Notes under the pieces: model-generated
Seen by the model: the letters and a program-made list of their open reading frames with translations, nothing else
Database searches by the model: none
What the model was told of the DNA's origin: nothing
Shown: piece by piece, positions 43,600-51,740 of the stretch
Position numbering within the stretch: the first letter of the stretch is position 1
Layout: each line of letters begins with the position of its first letter
Made by a program: the position numbers and the translations under genes
NCBI RefSeq assembly: GCF_030852425.1
Contig: NZ_NSDM01000024.1
Span: 16,385-80,384, forward strand
Length of the DNA stretch: 64,000 bases
Source: Saccharothrix longispora
Lineage (GTDB): Bacteria; Actinomycetota; Actinomycetes; Mycobacteriales; Pseudonocardiaceae
Direction: 5' to 3'

Positions 43600-44282
43600 A
43601 GGTCTTCACCTCCTGGTCGGGCCCCGAGACCAAGCAGTTCGCCTCGTTCCTGCACGAGTGGCTGCAACTGGTGATCCAGTCGGTCACACCGTGGATGTCG
43701 GAGAAGGACATCGCCAAGGTCCGGCCGAGCATGGTCGAACTGGGCGCCGAACTGGAGGACACCGCGTTCGGGATCGTCGTGCTCACCGCCGCCGACCGGT
43801 CTTCGCCGTGGATCAACTTCGAGGCCGGGGCCGTCTCCAAGAGCGTCGGCCAGGCCAGCGTCGTCCCACTGCTGCCGGACCTGGGGAAGACCGACGTCGT
43901 CGGGCCGCTCAGCCAGTTCCAGGCCGTCGACGCGACCGACCGCGAGGAGGTCCTGCACCTGCTCGCCACGATCAACGCGCAGCTGCCCGCTCCCCCGTCG
44001 GAGACCCGGCTGGCGCGCTTCCTCGACCGCGAATGGCCTTCCCTCCACGACGCGGTGACCGCGTTCCGCGCGGCCGTCCCGCACACCGGCGAGGTGCGCT
44101 CCGACCGCGACATCCTCAACGAGGTCCTGCTGGTGGTGAGGGAACTGGGCCGATTCGACCCCGACGCGAACCGGCCCAGCCAGCGCGTCCACATCGAGTC
44201 CGGCCCGGTCCACCTCTACCTCCGCGACCCGGAGACCGCGGACATCAACTTCCCGCGATCACCTCAGCACGGACAGGAGTGA
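43596..44282 (+). CDS. TIR-domain protein inside the lysine operon
   Basis: A 228-residue protein. Residues 1 to about 130 form a TIR-type domain: the first strand KVFTSWSG, helix ETKQFASFLHEWL, MSEKDIAK, the central strand FGIVVLTAAD and SSPWINFEAGAVSK, with Glu76 at the place of the NAD-hydrolysing Glu in active bacterial TIR proteins. Residues ~135-228 match nothing I know and may sense a signal. The GTG at 43596 overlaps the amidohydrolase stop (GTGA), and kamD begins 3 bp after its end, so it is made with the metabolic enzymes. Whether it cleaves NAD is not shown by sequence alone. Confidence 0.75.
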   Translation: MKVFTSWSGPETKQFASFLHEWLQLVIQSVTPWMSEKDIAKVRPSMVELGAELEDTAFGIVVLTAADRSSPWINFEAGAVSKSVGQASVVPLLPDLGKTDVVGPLSQFQAVDATDREEVLHLLATINAQLPAPPSETRLARFLDREWPSLHDAVTAFRAAVPHTGEVRSDRDILNEVLLVVRELGRFDPDANRPSQRVHIESGPVHLYLRDPETADINFPRSPQHGQE

Positions 44283-44285
44283 CAC

Positions 44286-45854
44286 ATGGCGTTGCTCGAC
44301 CTCGACCCGGCGGTGGTCGCCAAGGCGCGCGCCCTGGCCGCACGGGCCGCCGAACCGGTCGTGGGCATCGCGAAGGCCTACACCACGGTGGCGGTCGAGC
44401 GCGCCACGCTGCGGTTGGCGGGCATCACCGGCGCGGACTCCACCCACCGCGCCGGTGACGTGCCGTGGGTCAACCGGGTGGTGGACACCGTGCGCGAGCA
44501 CTGCGGGCTGGAGCACGGCGTCGCGCTGCCCGTCTTCCACGCCCTGCGCGAGCACGACTTCGCGAACCTGACCGAACTGGCCGAGGCCACCGCCGCCGGG
44601 CAGGTCGCCTACCGGCTGCCCGAGGGCCGCGCCCGCGCCCGCGCCGAGAAGGCCGCGCGGGCCGCCGTCACCCGCGGCCTGCGCACGGTCGACCGGAACA
44701 AGGCCCGGCGCGACGCGCTCGTCGCCAAGCTCGGCGACCCCGCGCGACGACCCTGGATCTACCTCATCGTGGCCACCGGCGACATCGACGAGGACGTGGT
44801 GCAGGCGTGCAACGCCGCCCGCGCCGGGGCCGACGTCATCGCGGTCATCCGCTCCACCGGGCAGTCGCTGCTGGACTACGTGCCCGAGGGCGCCACCCAC
44901 CACGGGTTCGCCGGCACCTACGCCACGCAGGAGAACTTCCGCATCATGCGCGCCGCCCTGGACGCGGTGTCCAAGGAGGTCGGCCGCTACGTGCGCCTGA
45001 CCAACTACGCCTCCGGGCTGTGCATGCCCGAGATCGCCGTCCTGGCGGGCCTGCAACGCCTCGACATGATGCTCAACGACTCCATGTACGGCATCCTCTT
45101 CCGCGACATCAACCCGATCCGCACCTTCGTCGACCAGCGGTTCTCCCGCCAGGTCCACGCCCGCGCCGGGATCATCATCAACACCGGCGAGGACAACTAC
45201 CTCACCACCGCCGACGCCGTGGACGCCGCGCACACCGTCACCGTGTCCCAGCTGCTCAACGAGCGCTTCGCGCACGAGGCCGGACTGCCGGACCACCTGC
45301 TGGGCCTCGGGCACGCCTTCGAGATCAACCCGGCCGTGCCCGAGTCGTTCCGCCTGGAACTGGCCCACGCCCTGCTGGCCCGCGAGCTGTTCCCCGACGC
45401 GCCGCTGAAGTGGATGCCGCCCACCAAGCACATGACCGGCGACGTGTTCAAGGGCTACCTGCTCGACGGGTTCTTCAACCTCGCGGGCGTGCTCACCGGC
45501 CAGTCGATCCTGCTGGTCGGCATGATGACCGAGGCCGTCGTCACCCCGTTCCTGTCCGACCGCGACCTGGCCCTGGCCAACGTCCGCTACGTCCTCGACG
45601 CCGCCGGGGGCCTCGCCGAGGACTTCCGGCCCGCGCCCGACGGGCTGATCGTCAAGCGCGCCCACCAGGTGCTCGGCGAAGCCGTCGACCTGCTGGAGCG
45701 CATCGTCGCCGACGGCCTGCTCGACGCCATCGCCGACGGCACCTTCGGCCTGATGAAGCGCCCCGCCGACGGCGGCAAGGGCGCCGACGGCGTCGTCGCG
45801 AAGGCCGACGACTACCTCAACCCGGCCTCCGAGCTGCTGGAGGAGCGGCCATGA
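44286..45854 (+). CDS. kamD: lysine 5,6-aminomutase alpha subunit
   Basis: Catalytic PLP- and adenosylcobalamin-dependent subunit of the enzyme that shifts the terminal amino group of beta-lysine (or D-lysine) from carbon 6 to carbon 5. The 522-residue length is normal. The N-terminus LLDLDPAVVAKARALAARAA and VERATLRLAGITG match KamD; the TIM-barrel part holds VRLTNYASGLCMPEIAVLAG and KWMPPTKHMTGD. The ATG at 44286 has GGAG upstream. It overlaps kamE by 4 bases (ATGA), as expected for obligate partners. Confidence 0.95.
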   Translation: MALLDLDPAVVAKARALAARAAEPVVGIAKAYTTVAVERATLRLAGITGADSTHRAGDVPWVNRVVDTVREHCGLEHGVALPVFHALREHDFANLTELAEATAAGQVAYRLPEGRARARAEKAARAAVTRGLRTVDRNKARRDALVAKLGDPARRPWIYLIVATGDIDEDVVQACNAARAGADVIAVIRSTGQSLLDYVPEGATHHGFAGTYATQENFRIMRAALDAVSKEVGRYVRLTNYASGLCMPEIAVLAGLQRLDMMLNDSMYGILFRDINPIRTFVDQRFSRQVHARAGIIINTGEDNYLTTADAVDAAHTVTVSQLLNERFAHEAGLPDHLLGLGHAFEINPAVPESFRLELAHALLARELFPDAPLKWMPPTKHMTGDVFKGYLLDGFFNLAGVLTGQSILLVGMMTEAVVTPFLSDRDLALANVRYVLDAAGGLAEDFRPAPDGLIVKRAHQVLGEAVDLLERIVADGLLDAIADGTFGLMKRPADGGKGADGVVAKADDYLNPASELLEERP

Positions 45855-46615
45855 GCGAGACGAGCAGGACGACCAAGCGGCACGTGCGCCCCTACGGCGA
45901 CACCACCGGCGACGGCATGGTGCAGACCTCGTTCACCCTGCCCGTCCCGGCCGGCCCGCGCGCCGACGGCGCCGCGCAGCAGCTGGCCAACCGGATGGGC
46001 ATCGACCCCGCGATGGTGGTGCACTCCCACCCCATCGGGGAGGACTTCACCTTCTTCGTCGTCTACGGCTCGGTGAAGCACGTCGTGGACCTGGACGAGG
46101 TGCGCGTGGTGGAGCGCGAGTACCCGCTGCTCCCGCCCGGCGAGGTCAACACCGCGCTCAGGAGGCTGCTGCGCCGCAAGCTCGTCGTCGTGGGCGCCTG
46201 CATCGGCACCGACGCCCACACCGTCGGCATCGACGCGATCCTCAACGTCAAGGGCTTCGCCGGGGAGAAGGGCCTGGAGTACTACCGCGAGCTCAAGGTG
46301 GTGAACCTGGGCGCGCAGGTCCCGGTGCCCGAGCTGGTCCGCCGCGCCCGCGCGGAGAAGGCCGACGCCGTGCTCGTCTCCCAGGTCGTCACCCAGCGCG
46401 ACGCACACCTGCTCAACACCCAGGAGATGTCGGCGGCGTTCCGCGAGGCGATGGGGGAGCGGCGCCCGCTGCTCATCGCCGGCGGTCCCCGCTTCGACCC
46501 GCTGATGGCCGGCGAGCTGGGCGTGGACCGGGTCTTCGGCCGCGGCACCACGCCCGGTGAGGTCGCCAGCTACCTCGTGCACGCCGTGAAGACGAAGAAG
46601 GAGACCGCAGCGTGA
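45851..46615 (+). CDS. kamE: lysine 5,6-aminomutase beta subunit (B12-binding)
   Basis: Cobalamin-binding partner of KamD, 254 residues. The base-off B12 motif DxHxxG is DAHTVG (Asp121, His123, Gly126), and the Rossmann-type cobalamin domain follows with VSQVVTQRDAHLLNTQ and LIAGGPRF. A lysine in NVKGFAGEKG near 134 is a candidate for the PLP-anchoring residue this subunit supplies. The start overlaps the kamD stop, and the end overlaps the kal start. Confidence 0.95.
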   Translation: MSETSRTTKRHVRPYGDTTGDGMVQTSFTLPVPAGPRADGAAQQLANRMGIDPAMVVHSHPIGEDFTFFVVYGSVKHVVDLDEVRVVEREYPLLPPGEVNTALRRLLRRKLVVVGACIGTDAHTVGIDAILNVKGFAGEKGLEYYRELKVVNLGAQVPVPELVRRARAEKADAVLVSQVVTQRDAHLLNTQEMSAAFREAMGERRPLLIAGGPRFDPLMAGELGVDRVFGRGTTPGEVASYLVHAVKTKKETAA

Positions 46616-47001
46616 GCCCGACCGAGGGTTTCTCCGTCACCCACCGCCGCTACGTGCCGCACTCGCACGCCCACTACGGCGGCGACCTCGTGGACGGCGC
46701 CTACGGGCTGGGCCTGTTCGGCGACGTCGCCACCGAGCTGCTCATCCGCACCGACGGCGACGAGGGCCTGTTCGCCGGCTACTCGCACGTCGAGTTCGCC
46801 GCGCCGATCCTCGCCGGCGACGTGGTCGAGGCCACCGCCACCCTCGTGCGGGTGGGCACCCGGTCGCGCGAGATCGAGTTCGAGGTCCGCGTGGTGTGCC
46901 GCTCCGCGCCCGAGCGCGGCCCGTCGGCCGCCGACGTGCTGGACCCGCCGGTCGTGGCCACCCGCGCCCGCGGCACCGTGGTCGCCCCCAAGCGGGACTA
47001 G
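46612..47001 (+). CDS. kal: 3-aminobutyryl-CoA ammonia-lyase
   Basis: A 129-residue hotdog-fold enzyme that removes ammonia from 3-aminobutyryl-CoA to give crotonyl-CoA, the last specific step of the lysine route. RRYVPHSHAHYGGDLVDGA at the start and the SHVEFAAPILAGDVVEATA region resemble Kal. The GTG overlaps the kamE stop. The preceding step, cleavage of 5-amino-3-oxohexanoate by Kce, has no gene in the window. Confidence 0.88.
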   Translation: MSPTEGFSVTHRRYVPHSHAHYGGDLVDGAYGLGLFGDVATELLIRTDGDEGLFAGYSHVEFAAPILAGDVVEATATLVRVGTRSREIEFEVRVVCRSAPERGPSAADVLDPPVVATRARGTVVAPKRD

Positions 47002-47192
47002 CCGCGGACCTTCCGCGGCGCGCACGGGTCGGTGTGCCGGGGCTCGCCGAACCCGTCCGGCTCGTCGGAGACCGCCTCGGCGTCCACGCCGACGAGTTCC
47101 ACGCCGACGACCTCCACCACCGAGGTCGTCGGCGAAGCCCCCGTGACGTGCTCCCGGTGCTCCTGCCGGGTGCGCGCGGTGGGCTCGCGCAC
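46998..47192 (-). CDS. small acidic hypothetical protein, convergent with kal
   Basis: A 64-codon frame on the minus strand starting with the GTG at 47192. Third positions are almost all G or C, which supports coding, but no good ribosome-binding site precedes it and no domain is recognised. The middle (VVEVVGVELVGVDAEAVSDE) is acidic. Its TAG overlaps the kal TAG in a CTAG. It may be a true small gene opposite the GntR start region. Confidence 0.45.
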   Translation of the reverse strand: MREPTARTRQEHREHVTGASPTTSVVEVVGVELVGVDAEAVSDEPDGFGEPRHTDPCAPRKVRG

Positions 47193-47281
47193 CTGTGGGT
47201 CACCGCGCAGCGCGGCTTCGGCGCGCCACGCCGGAAGCGGGGAGCGCGCTGTCGAGGCTCACGCTCTGCCACTATCGACCC

Positions 47282-47635
47282 GTGATCAGCCTCGATCAGG
47301 CTTCGTCCGTGCCGCCCTACGAGCAGGTGCGGTCCCAGTTCGCCCGCAAGATCACCGACCGCGAGCTGGCGGTGGGCACCAGGTTGCCGACCGTGCGGGC
47401 GCTGGCCGCCGACTTGGGCATCGCGGTCAACACGGTGGCCCGCGCCTACCGCGAGCTGGAGGAGGCGGGTCTCATCGAGACCCGCGGCAGAGCGGGCACG
47501 GTGGTCAGCGCGGCGGGGGAGCGCAGCCGGGAACGGGTGCTGCGCGCCGCCCGCGGCTACGCCGCCACCGCCCGCGAGCAGGGCCTGAGCGCCGACGAGG
47601 CGTTGGAGATCGTCCGCGCCGCGCTGGCGGGGTGA
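47282..47635 (+). CDS. GntR-family regulator, YtrA-like
   Basis: A 117-residue short GntR protein: winged helix PPYEQVRSQFARKITD, the recognition part RLPTVRALAADLGIAVNTVA and a short helical tail without a ligand domain, typical of the YtrA subfamily, which usually controls nearby transporters or membrane proteins. The GTG at 47282 has no ribosome-binding site and may be leaderless. It is followed by the TetR gene after 22 bp. It could be the regulator of the lysine operon upstream, but YtrA proteins rarely control catabolic genes. Confidence 0.9.
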   Translation: MISLDQASSVPPYEQVRSQFARKITDRELAVGTRLPTVRALAADLGIAVNTVARAYRELEEAGLIETRGRAGTVVSAAGERSRERVLRAARGYAATAREQGLSADEALEIVRAALAG

Positions 47636-47657
47636 ACCACCCGTAGGGTGATCAGCC

Positions 47658-48410
47658 GTGGCAGCCGAACCCAGCGACCCGGCCCGGACCCTCGCGGTGC
47701 TGTGGCGCACCCACGAGCGCAGCGCCCGCAAGGACCTGGGCGTGGACCGCATCGTCACCGCCGCGGTCGCCCTGGCCGACGCCGAGGGCATCGGGGCGCT
47801 GTCCATGCGCCGGGTGGCGGAGAAGCTGGGCGTGGGCACCATGTCGCTCTACACGCACGTGCCGGGCAAGGCCGAGCTGGTCGACGTGATGGTCGACCAC
47901 GTCAACGGCGAGACCGCCCGGCCGGCGGACGTGCCCGGCGGGTGGCGGGGCAGGCTCACCAGCGTCGCGCGGGAGAACTGGGAGCTGCACCTGCGCCACC
48001 CGTGGCTGCTGGAGGTGCCCACGAACCGGGCCGTGCTGGGGCCCAACGTGGCCGCGAAGTACGACTACGAGCTGGGCGCCGTGGACGGCATCGGGCTGAC
48101 CGACGTGGAGATGGACTCGGTGCTGGCCCTGGTGCTCGGCCACGTGCGCACCGCCGCCCGCGTCGCGGTGGAGGCCGCCCGCACCGAGCAGCGCACGGGC
48201 CTGACCGACGAGCAGTGGTGGCAGGCCGCCGCGCCGTACCTGGCGAAGGTCTTCGACCCCCGGCGGTTCCCCCGGGCGGCCCGCGTGGGTGCCGCGGCGG
48301 GGGAGGCCCACGGCGCGGCCCACGACGGTGAGCACGCGTTCGCCTTCGGGCTGGAACGCGTGCTCGACGGCGTCGAGGCGCTGGTGCGGTCCCGGCAGGC
48401 GGGTCAGTAG
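47658..48410 (+). CDS. TetR-family transcriptional regulator
   Basis: A 250-residue repressor. The helix-turn-helix lies at ~30-75 (RIVTAAVALADAEGIGALSM, then AEKLGVGTMSLYTHVPGKAE). The C-terminal part, with PWLLEVPTNRAVLGPN, is of the TetR_C_1 (Tet-repressor-like) kind. The GTG at 47658 has AGGG 9 bases upstream. It may be co-transcribed with the GntR gene. Target and ligand are unknown. Confidence 0.9.
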   Translation: MAAEPSDPARTLAVLWRTHERSARKDLGVDRIVTAAVALADAEGIGALSMRRVAEKLGVGTMSLYTHVPGKAELVDVMVDHVNGETARPADVPGGWRGRLTSVARENWELHLRHPWLLEVPTNRAVLGPNVAAKYDYELGAVDGIGLTDVEMDSVLALVLGHVRTAARVAVEAARTEQRTGLTDEQWWQAAAPYLAKVFDPRRFPRAARVGAAAGEAHGAAHDGEHAFAFGLERVLDGVEALVRSRQAGQ

Positions 48411-48589
48411 GCGGCCTTGGGCATCATCGCCCACAGCACGATGTAGACGAGGAACTGCGGGCCGGGCAGCAGGCACGACACCACGAACAGCAGTCGCACC
48501 GTGCTCGCCTTCCAGCCGTAGCGCGCGGCCAGACCGGCGCACACGCCCGCGATCATCTTCTGGCTCTGGGGCCTGCTCAACGTCGTCAT
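48404..48589 (-). CDS. PspC-domain membrane protein
   Basis: A 61-residue PspC-domain protein: LSRPQSQKMIAGVCAGLAAR, then YGWKASTVRLLFVVS and a membrane helix LVYIVLWAMMPKAAY. The ATG at 48589 has GGAG upstream. Small PspC proteins sit in the membrane and are linked to envelope-stress responses. Its end overlaps the end of the TetR gene by 7 bp on the opposite strand. Confidence 0.9.
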   Translation of the reverse strand: MTTLSRPQSQKMIAGVCAGLAARYGWKASTVRLLFVVSCLLPGPQFLVYIVLWAMMPKAAY

Positions 48590-48834
48590 GTCTCCACCAT
48601 CCCTGTGTTTCGGCCCCCCGACATCGGTGGACACCCTGATCCCTACCCAGGGGAGGCCCTCGGCAATCCAGGGCAACCCCGCGCCCGCCCGCGCGTCGTC
48701 GACCGCGGCGCGTGAACGCGCCGGTCGGGCGACCCGGCCGCGTCCGACCGGGTGATTCGCACCGGGTGTCCGGATCGGGGGGCGGCGGTCGCCCGCCGTA
48801 CGGGGTCCTGACCTGCTCCTCGTAGGCTGGACGC

Positions 48835-50460
48835 GTGGTCGCTCCCCCCGTGGCGCCGGGTCAGCCCGCCGCCGACACGCCCCCCGCCCGCCGTCGCCGC
48901 GACGTGCGCGGCACGCTGCTGCGGGTGCTGCCGGCCGCCGCCGGCGGCGCGCTGGTCTACCTCAGCTTCCCGCCGCGCACCACGTGGTGGCTCGCGCCGC
49001 TGGGGTTCGCCGTGCTCGGCGTGCTGGTGCACGGACGCCGCGCGCGCGCCGGGTTCGGGCTGGGCCTGGTGTGGGGGCTGGGGTTCATGGCGCCGTTGCT
49101 GCGCTGGACCGGCGAGTTCGTGGGCCTGATCGCGTGGCTGCCGCTGGCGCTGGTGTGCGCGCTGCTCATCGCGGTGGGCACGGCGGCGATGGCGGTGGTG
49201 TCGAGGCTGCCGGGCGCGCCGCTGTGGATGGCGCTGGTGTGGGTGGCCGACGAGGCGCTGCGCGCGGTGTTCCCGTTCGGCGGGTTCCCGTGGGGCAGGA
49301 TCGCCTTCGGGCAGCCCGAGGGTTGGTACCTGCCGCTGGCGTCGCTGGGCGGCGCGCCGCTGGTCGGGTTCGCCGTCGCGCTGACCGGCTTCGGCCTGGC
49401 CCACCTGGGCCGCGACTGGCGGGTGGGCGCGCCGCTGGTGGTGCTGCCGCTGGTCGCCGGGCTCGCGGCGACCGCGCTCGTGCGCACCGATCCCGACCAG
49501 GGCGAGGTGACGGTCGCCGCGGTGCAGGGCAACGTGCCGCGCGCGGGCCTGGACTTCAACTCCCAGCGCCGCGCGGTGCTCGACAACCACGTCAAGCGGA
49601 CCCTGGAGCTGGCCGCCGACGTCGACGCGGGGCGGGCGCCGCGGCCGCAGCTGGTGATCTGGCCGGAGAACTCCTCCGACATCGACCCGTTCCGCAACGT
49701 CGACGCCGCCGCGCAGATCCAGCGCGCCACCGAGGCGATCCGCGCGCCCATCGCGGTGGGCGCGGTGGTCGTCGATCGGGCCGACAACCTGCCCCGCAAC
49801 ACGGTGGTGCTGTTCGAACCGGGTGTGGGCGCCACCGACACCTACACCAAGCGCCGGCTGCAGCCCTTCGGCGAGACGATGCCCTACCGGGAGTTCTTCC
49901 GGATCTTCAGCGAGACCGTGGAACGCGCGGGCCGCTTCCAGCCGGGCGACGACCCGACCGGGTTCGCCGTCGGCGACGTGCGGGTGGCGATCGACACCTG
50001 CTACGAGGTGGCCTTCGACTCGGTGGTGCGCGACTCGGTGCTCGCGGGCGGGGGAGCGAACCTGATCGCGATCCCGACCAACAACGCCACGTTCGGCTAC
50101 ACCGAGATGACCTACCAGCAGTTGGCCATGTCGCGGGTTCGGGCGGTGGAGCACGGCCGGGCGGTGGTGGTCTCGGCCACCTCCGGGGTGAGCGCCATCG
50201 TGGCCCCGGACGGCTCCGTCACGCAGCGGACCGGCATGTTCACCCCCGACGCGCTGGTGGCGACGCTGCCGCTGCGGGGGGAGGCTACGCTTGCCACCCG
50301 GCTCGGTGCATGGCCCGAGTGGGTGATGACCGCCCTCGGCCTGCTCGCCCTGGCGTTCGGCTCGGCGGTGCGACTGACACGGAAACGACGATCGCGTCCG
50401 ACCCCTGGTGCGGGTGTCGGCGAGGAGGAAACGGATGGCGGACCAGCAGGCGCAGCCTGA
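48835..50460 (+). CDS. lnt: apolipoprotein N-acyltransferase
   Basis: A 541-residue membrane enzyme that adds the third acyl chain to the N-terminal cysteine of lipoproteins. The N-terminal half has about six membrane helices (LVYLSFPPRTTWWLAPLG onward); the C-terminal half is a nitrilase-like domain whose triad is Glu in LVIWPENSSD, Lys in YTKRRLQPFGE and Cys in AIDTCYEV. A last helix (WVMTALGLLALAFGSA) returns to the membrane. The GTG at 48835 is used. It overlaps ppm1 by 26 bp. In Mycobacterium tuberculosis the two activities are fused in one protein; here they remain separate. Confidence 0.93.
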   Translation: MVAPPVAPGQPAADTPPARRRRDVRGTLLRVLPAAAGGALVYLSFPPRTTWWLAPLGFAVLGVLVHGRRARAGFGLGLVWGLGFMAPLLRWTGEFVGLIAWLPLALVCALLIAVGTAAMAVVSRLPGAPLWMALVWVADEALRAVFPFGGFPWGRIAFGQPEGWYLPLASLGGAPLVGFAVALTGFGLAHLGRDWRVGAPLVVLPLVAGLAATALVRTDPDQGEVTVAAVQGNVPRAGLDFNSQRRAVLDNHVKRTLELAADVDAGRAPRPQLVIWPENSSDIDPFRNVDAAAQIQRATEAIRAPIAVGAVVVDRADNLPRNTVVLFEPGVGATDTYTKRRLQPFGETMPYREFFRIFSETVERAGRFQPGDDPTGFAVGDVRVAIDTCYEVAFDSVVRDSVLAGGGANLIAIPTNNATFGYTEMTYQQLAMSRVRAVEHGRAVVVSATSGVSAIVAPDGSVTQRTGMFTPDALVATLPLRGEATLATRLGAWPEWVMTALGLLALAFGSAVRLTRKRRSRPTPGAGVGEEETDGGPAGAA

Positions 50461-51226
50461 CCGCGAGCTCGGGCCGGTGCTGGTGGTGATCCCGACCTAC
50501 AACGAGCGGGACAACATCGGGACGATCGTGAAGCGGCTGCACGCGGCGTTGCCGCAGGTGCACGTGCTCGTGGTCGACGACGGCAGCCCGGACGGGACGG
50601 GGAAGGTCGCCGACGAGATGGCCGCCGCGGACGACCGGGTCCACGTGATGCACCGCACGGAGAAGGCGGGCCTGGGAGCGGCGTACGTGGCCGGGTTCCG
50701 GTGGGCGCTGGAGCGGCGGTACGCGGTGGTCGTGGAGATGGACGCCGACGGCTCGCACGCCCCGGAGGACCTGCCGCGACTGCTGGACGCGCTGGAGGAC
50801 GCCGACCTGGTGCTCGGCTCGCGGTACGTGCCGGGCGGCAGCACGGTGAACTGGCCGAAGTACCGGCAGCTGATCTCGCGCGGCGGCAGCGTGTACTCGC
50901 GGCTGGCGCTGGGGGCGAAGGTCAAGGACATCACCGGCGGCTTCCGGGCGTTCCGGGCCGAGGTGCTCGACCGGCTCAAGCTGCACACGGTGGCCTCGCA
51001 GGGCTACTGCTTCCAGATCGACCTGGCGTGGCGGACGATCGAGCTGGGCTACCGCGTGGTGGAGGTGCCGATCACGTTCACCGAGCGTGAGATCGGCGAG
51101 TCGAAGATGAGCGGCGACATCGTGCGCGAGGCGTTGTGGCGGGTGACGAAGTGGGGCGTGCGGCGGCGCGCGACCCAGCTGCGCGACCTGTTCGCACCGA
51201 AGGCGAAGACGCCGGGCAACCGCTAG
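50435..51226 (+). CDS. ppm1: polyprenol monophosphomannose synthase
   Basis: A GT2 glycosyltransferase, about 263 residues, that makes polyprenyl-phosphate-mannose, the donor for lipoglycan and protein mannosylation. Motifs: VVIPTYNERDNIG, VVDDGSPDGTG, the metal-binding DADGSH and the QIDLAWR segment. The ATG at 50435 has GAGGAGG upstream and lies inside the lnt end, so translation is coupled. A strong hairpin ends the transcript. Confidence 0.93.
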   Translation: MADQQAQPDRELGPVLVVIPTYNERDNIGTIVKRLHAALPQVHVLVVDDGSPDGTGKVADEMAAADDRVHVMHRTEKAGLGAAYVAGFRWALERRYAVVVEMDADGSHAPEDLPRLLDALEDADLVLGSRYVPGGSTVNWPKYRQLISRGGSVYSRLALGAKVKDITGGFRAFRAEVLDRLKLHTVASQGYCFQIDLAWRTIELGYRVVEVPITFTEREIGESKMSGDIVREALWRVTKWGVRRRATQLRDLFAPKAKTPGNR

Positions 51227-51250
51227 TCGCGGGGGAGCGGGCACGACGGA

Positions 51251-51284
51251 GGGGGGCCTGTCGGATCGATCCGACAGGCCCCCC
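51251..51284. terminator. bidirectional hairpin between ppm1 and rbpA
   Basis: A perfect 34-bp palindrome (half GGGGGGCCTGTCGGATC) 24 bp after the ppm1 stop, facing the end of rbpA on the other side. Terminates both convergent genes. Confidence 0.8.
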
Positions 51285-51287
51285 TCG

Positions 51288-51312
51288 CGTCTCACGTCTC
51301 ACGTCTCGCGTC
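51288..51312. repeat. 7-bp tandem repeat next to the rbpA stop
   Basis: CGTCTCA occurs twice and is followed by CGTCTCG and CGTC (3.5 units) between the ppm1/rbpA hairpin and the rbpA stop codon. Possibly length-variable; no role is evident. Confidence 0.6.
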
Positions 51313-51655
51313 AGGCGGTGCGGGTGCGCCGTCCCTTGAGCTCCTCCAGCCGCTCGTCGAGCAGCTCCTCCAGCTCGGGGATGGTGCGGCGCTCCAGGAG
51401 CATGTCCCAGTGCGTGCGCGGCGGCTTGACCTTCTTCGCCTCCGGCTCGGCACCGTCGATGATCTTCGACTCCTGGCCGTGCAGGCGGCATTCCCAGGTG
51501 TGCGGGATCTCGGCGTCGTCGGAGAACGGGACCTCGAAGTCGTGACCCTTGGGGCAGGCGTACCGCACCGACCGGCGCGGGGCGAGATCGTGGTTGCGGT
51601 CGGTCTCGTAGCTGACTGCTCCGAGCCGGCTGCCCCGTAGAACGCGGTCGGCCAT
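51311..51655 (-). CDS. rbpA: RNA polymerase-binding protein RbpA
   Basis: A 114-residue actinobacterial RNA polymerase factor that stabilises holoenzymes of the main sigma factor. Start MADRVLRGSRLGAVSYETDR, zinc-binding-like core YACPKGHDFEVPFSDDAE with TWECRLHG, and the C-terminal sigma-interaction helix RRTIPELEELLDERL are all standard. ATG at 51655 with AAAGGACA upstream. A sigma-R-like promoter lies 59-85 bp upstream of the start. Confidence 0.96.
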   Translation of the reverse strand: MADRVLRGSRLGAVSYETDRNHDLAPRRSVRYACPKGHDFEVPFSDDAEIPHTWECRLHGQESKIIDGAEPEAKKVKPPRTHWDMLLERRTIPELEELLDERLEELKGRRTRTA

Positions 51656-51713
51656 GGCGGTGTCCTTTCGCTCGGCTCAGGGCCGGGGCCCAGGCTTGTT
51701 GCTCACCGAGTGC

Positions 51714-51740
51714 AACGATCGGACTGCTCCGTTCGTTCCC
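51714..51740 (-). promoter_or_regulatory. sigma-R/ECF-like promoter of rbpA
   Basis: On the rbpA strand, GGGAAC is followed after exactly 18 bases by GTT, the pattern of sigma-R-type promoters (GGGAAT-N18-GTT). The distance to the rbpA ATG leaves a 5' leader of roughly 50 bases. rbpA belongs to the sigma-R regulon in Streptomyces, which supports the reading. Confidence 0.6.

Noticed and set aside
43596..44282. A Thoeris-type or other complete defence system around the TIR gene
   Set aside because: No ThsA, Sir2, STAND or phage-related partner gene is adjacent; both neighbours are metabolic enzymes.
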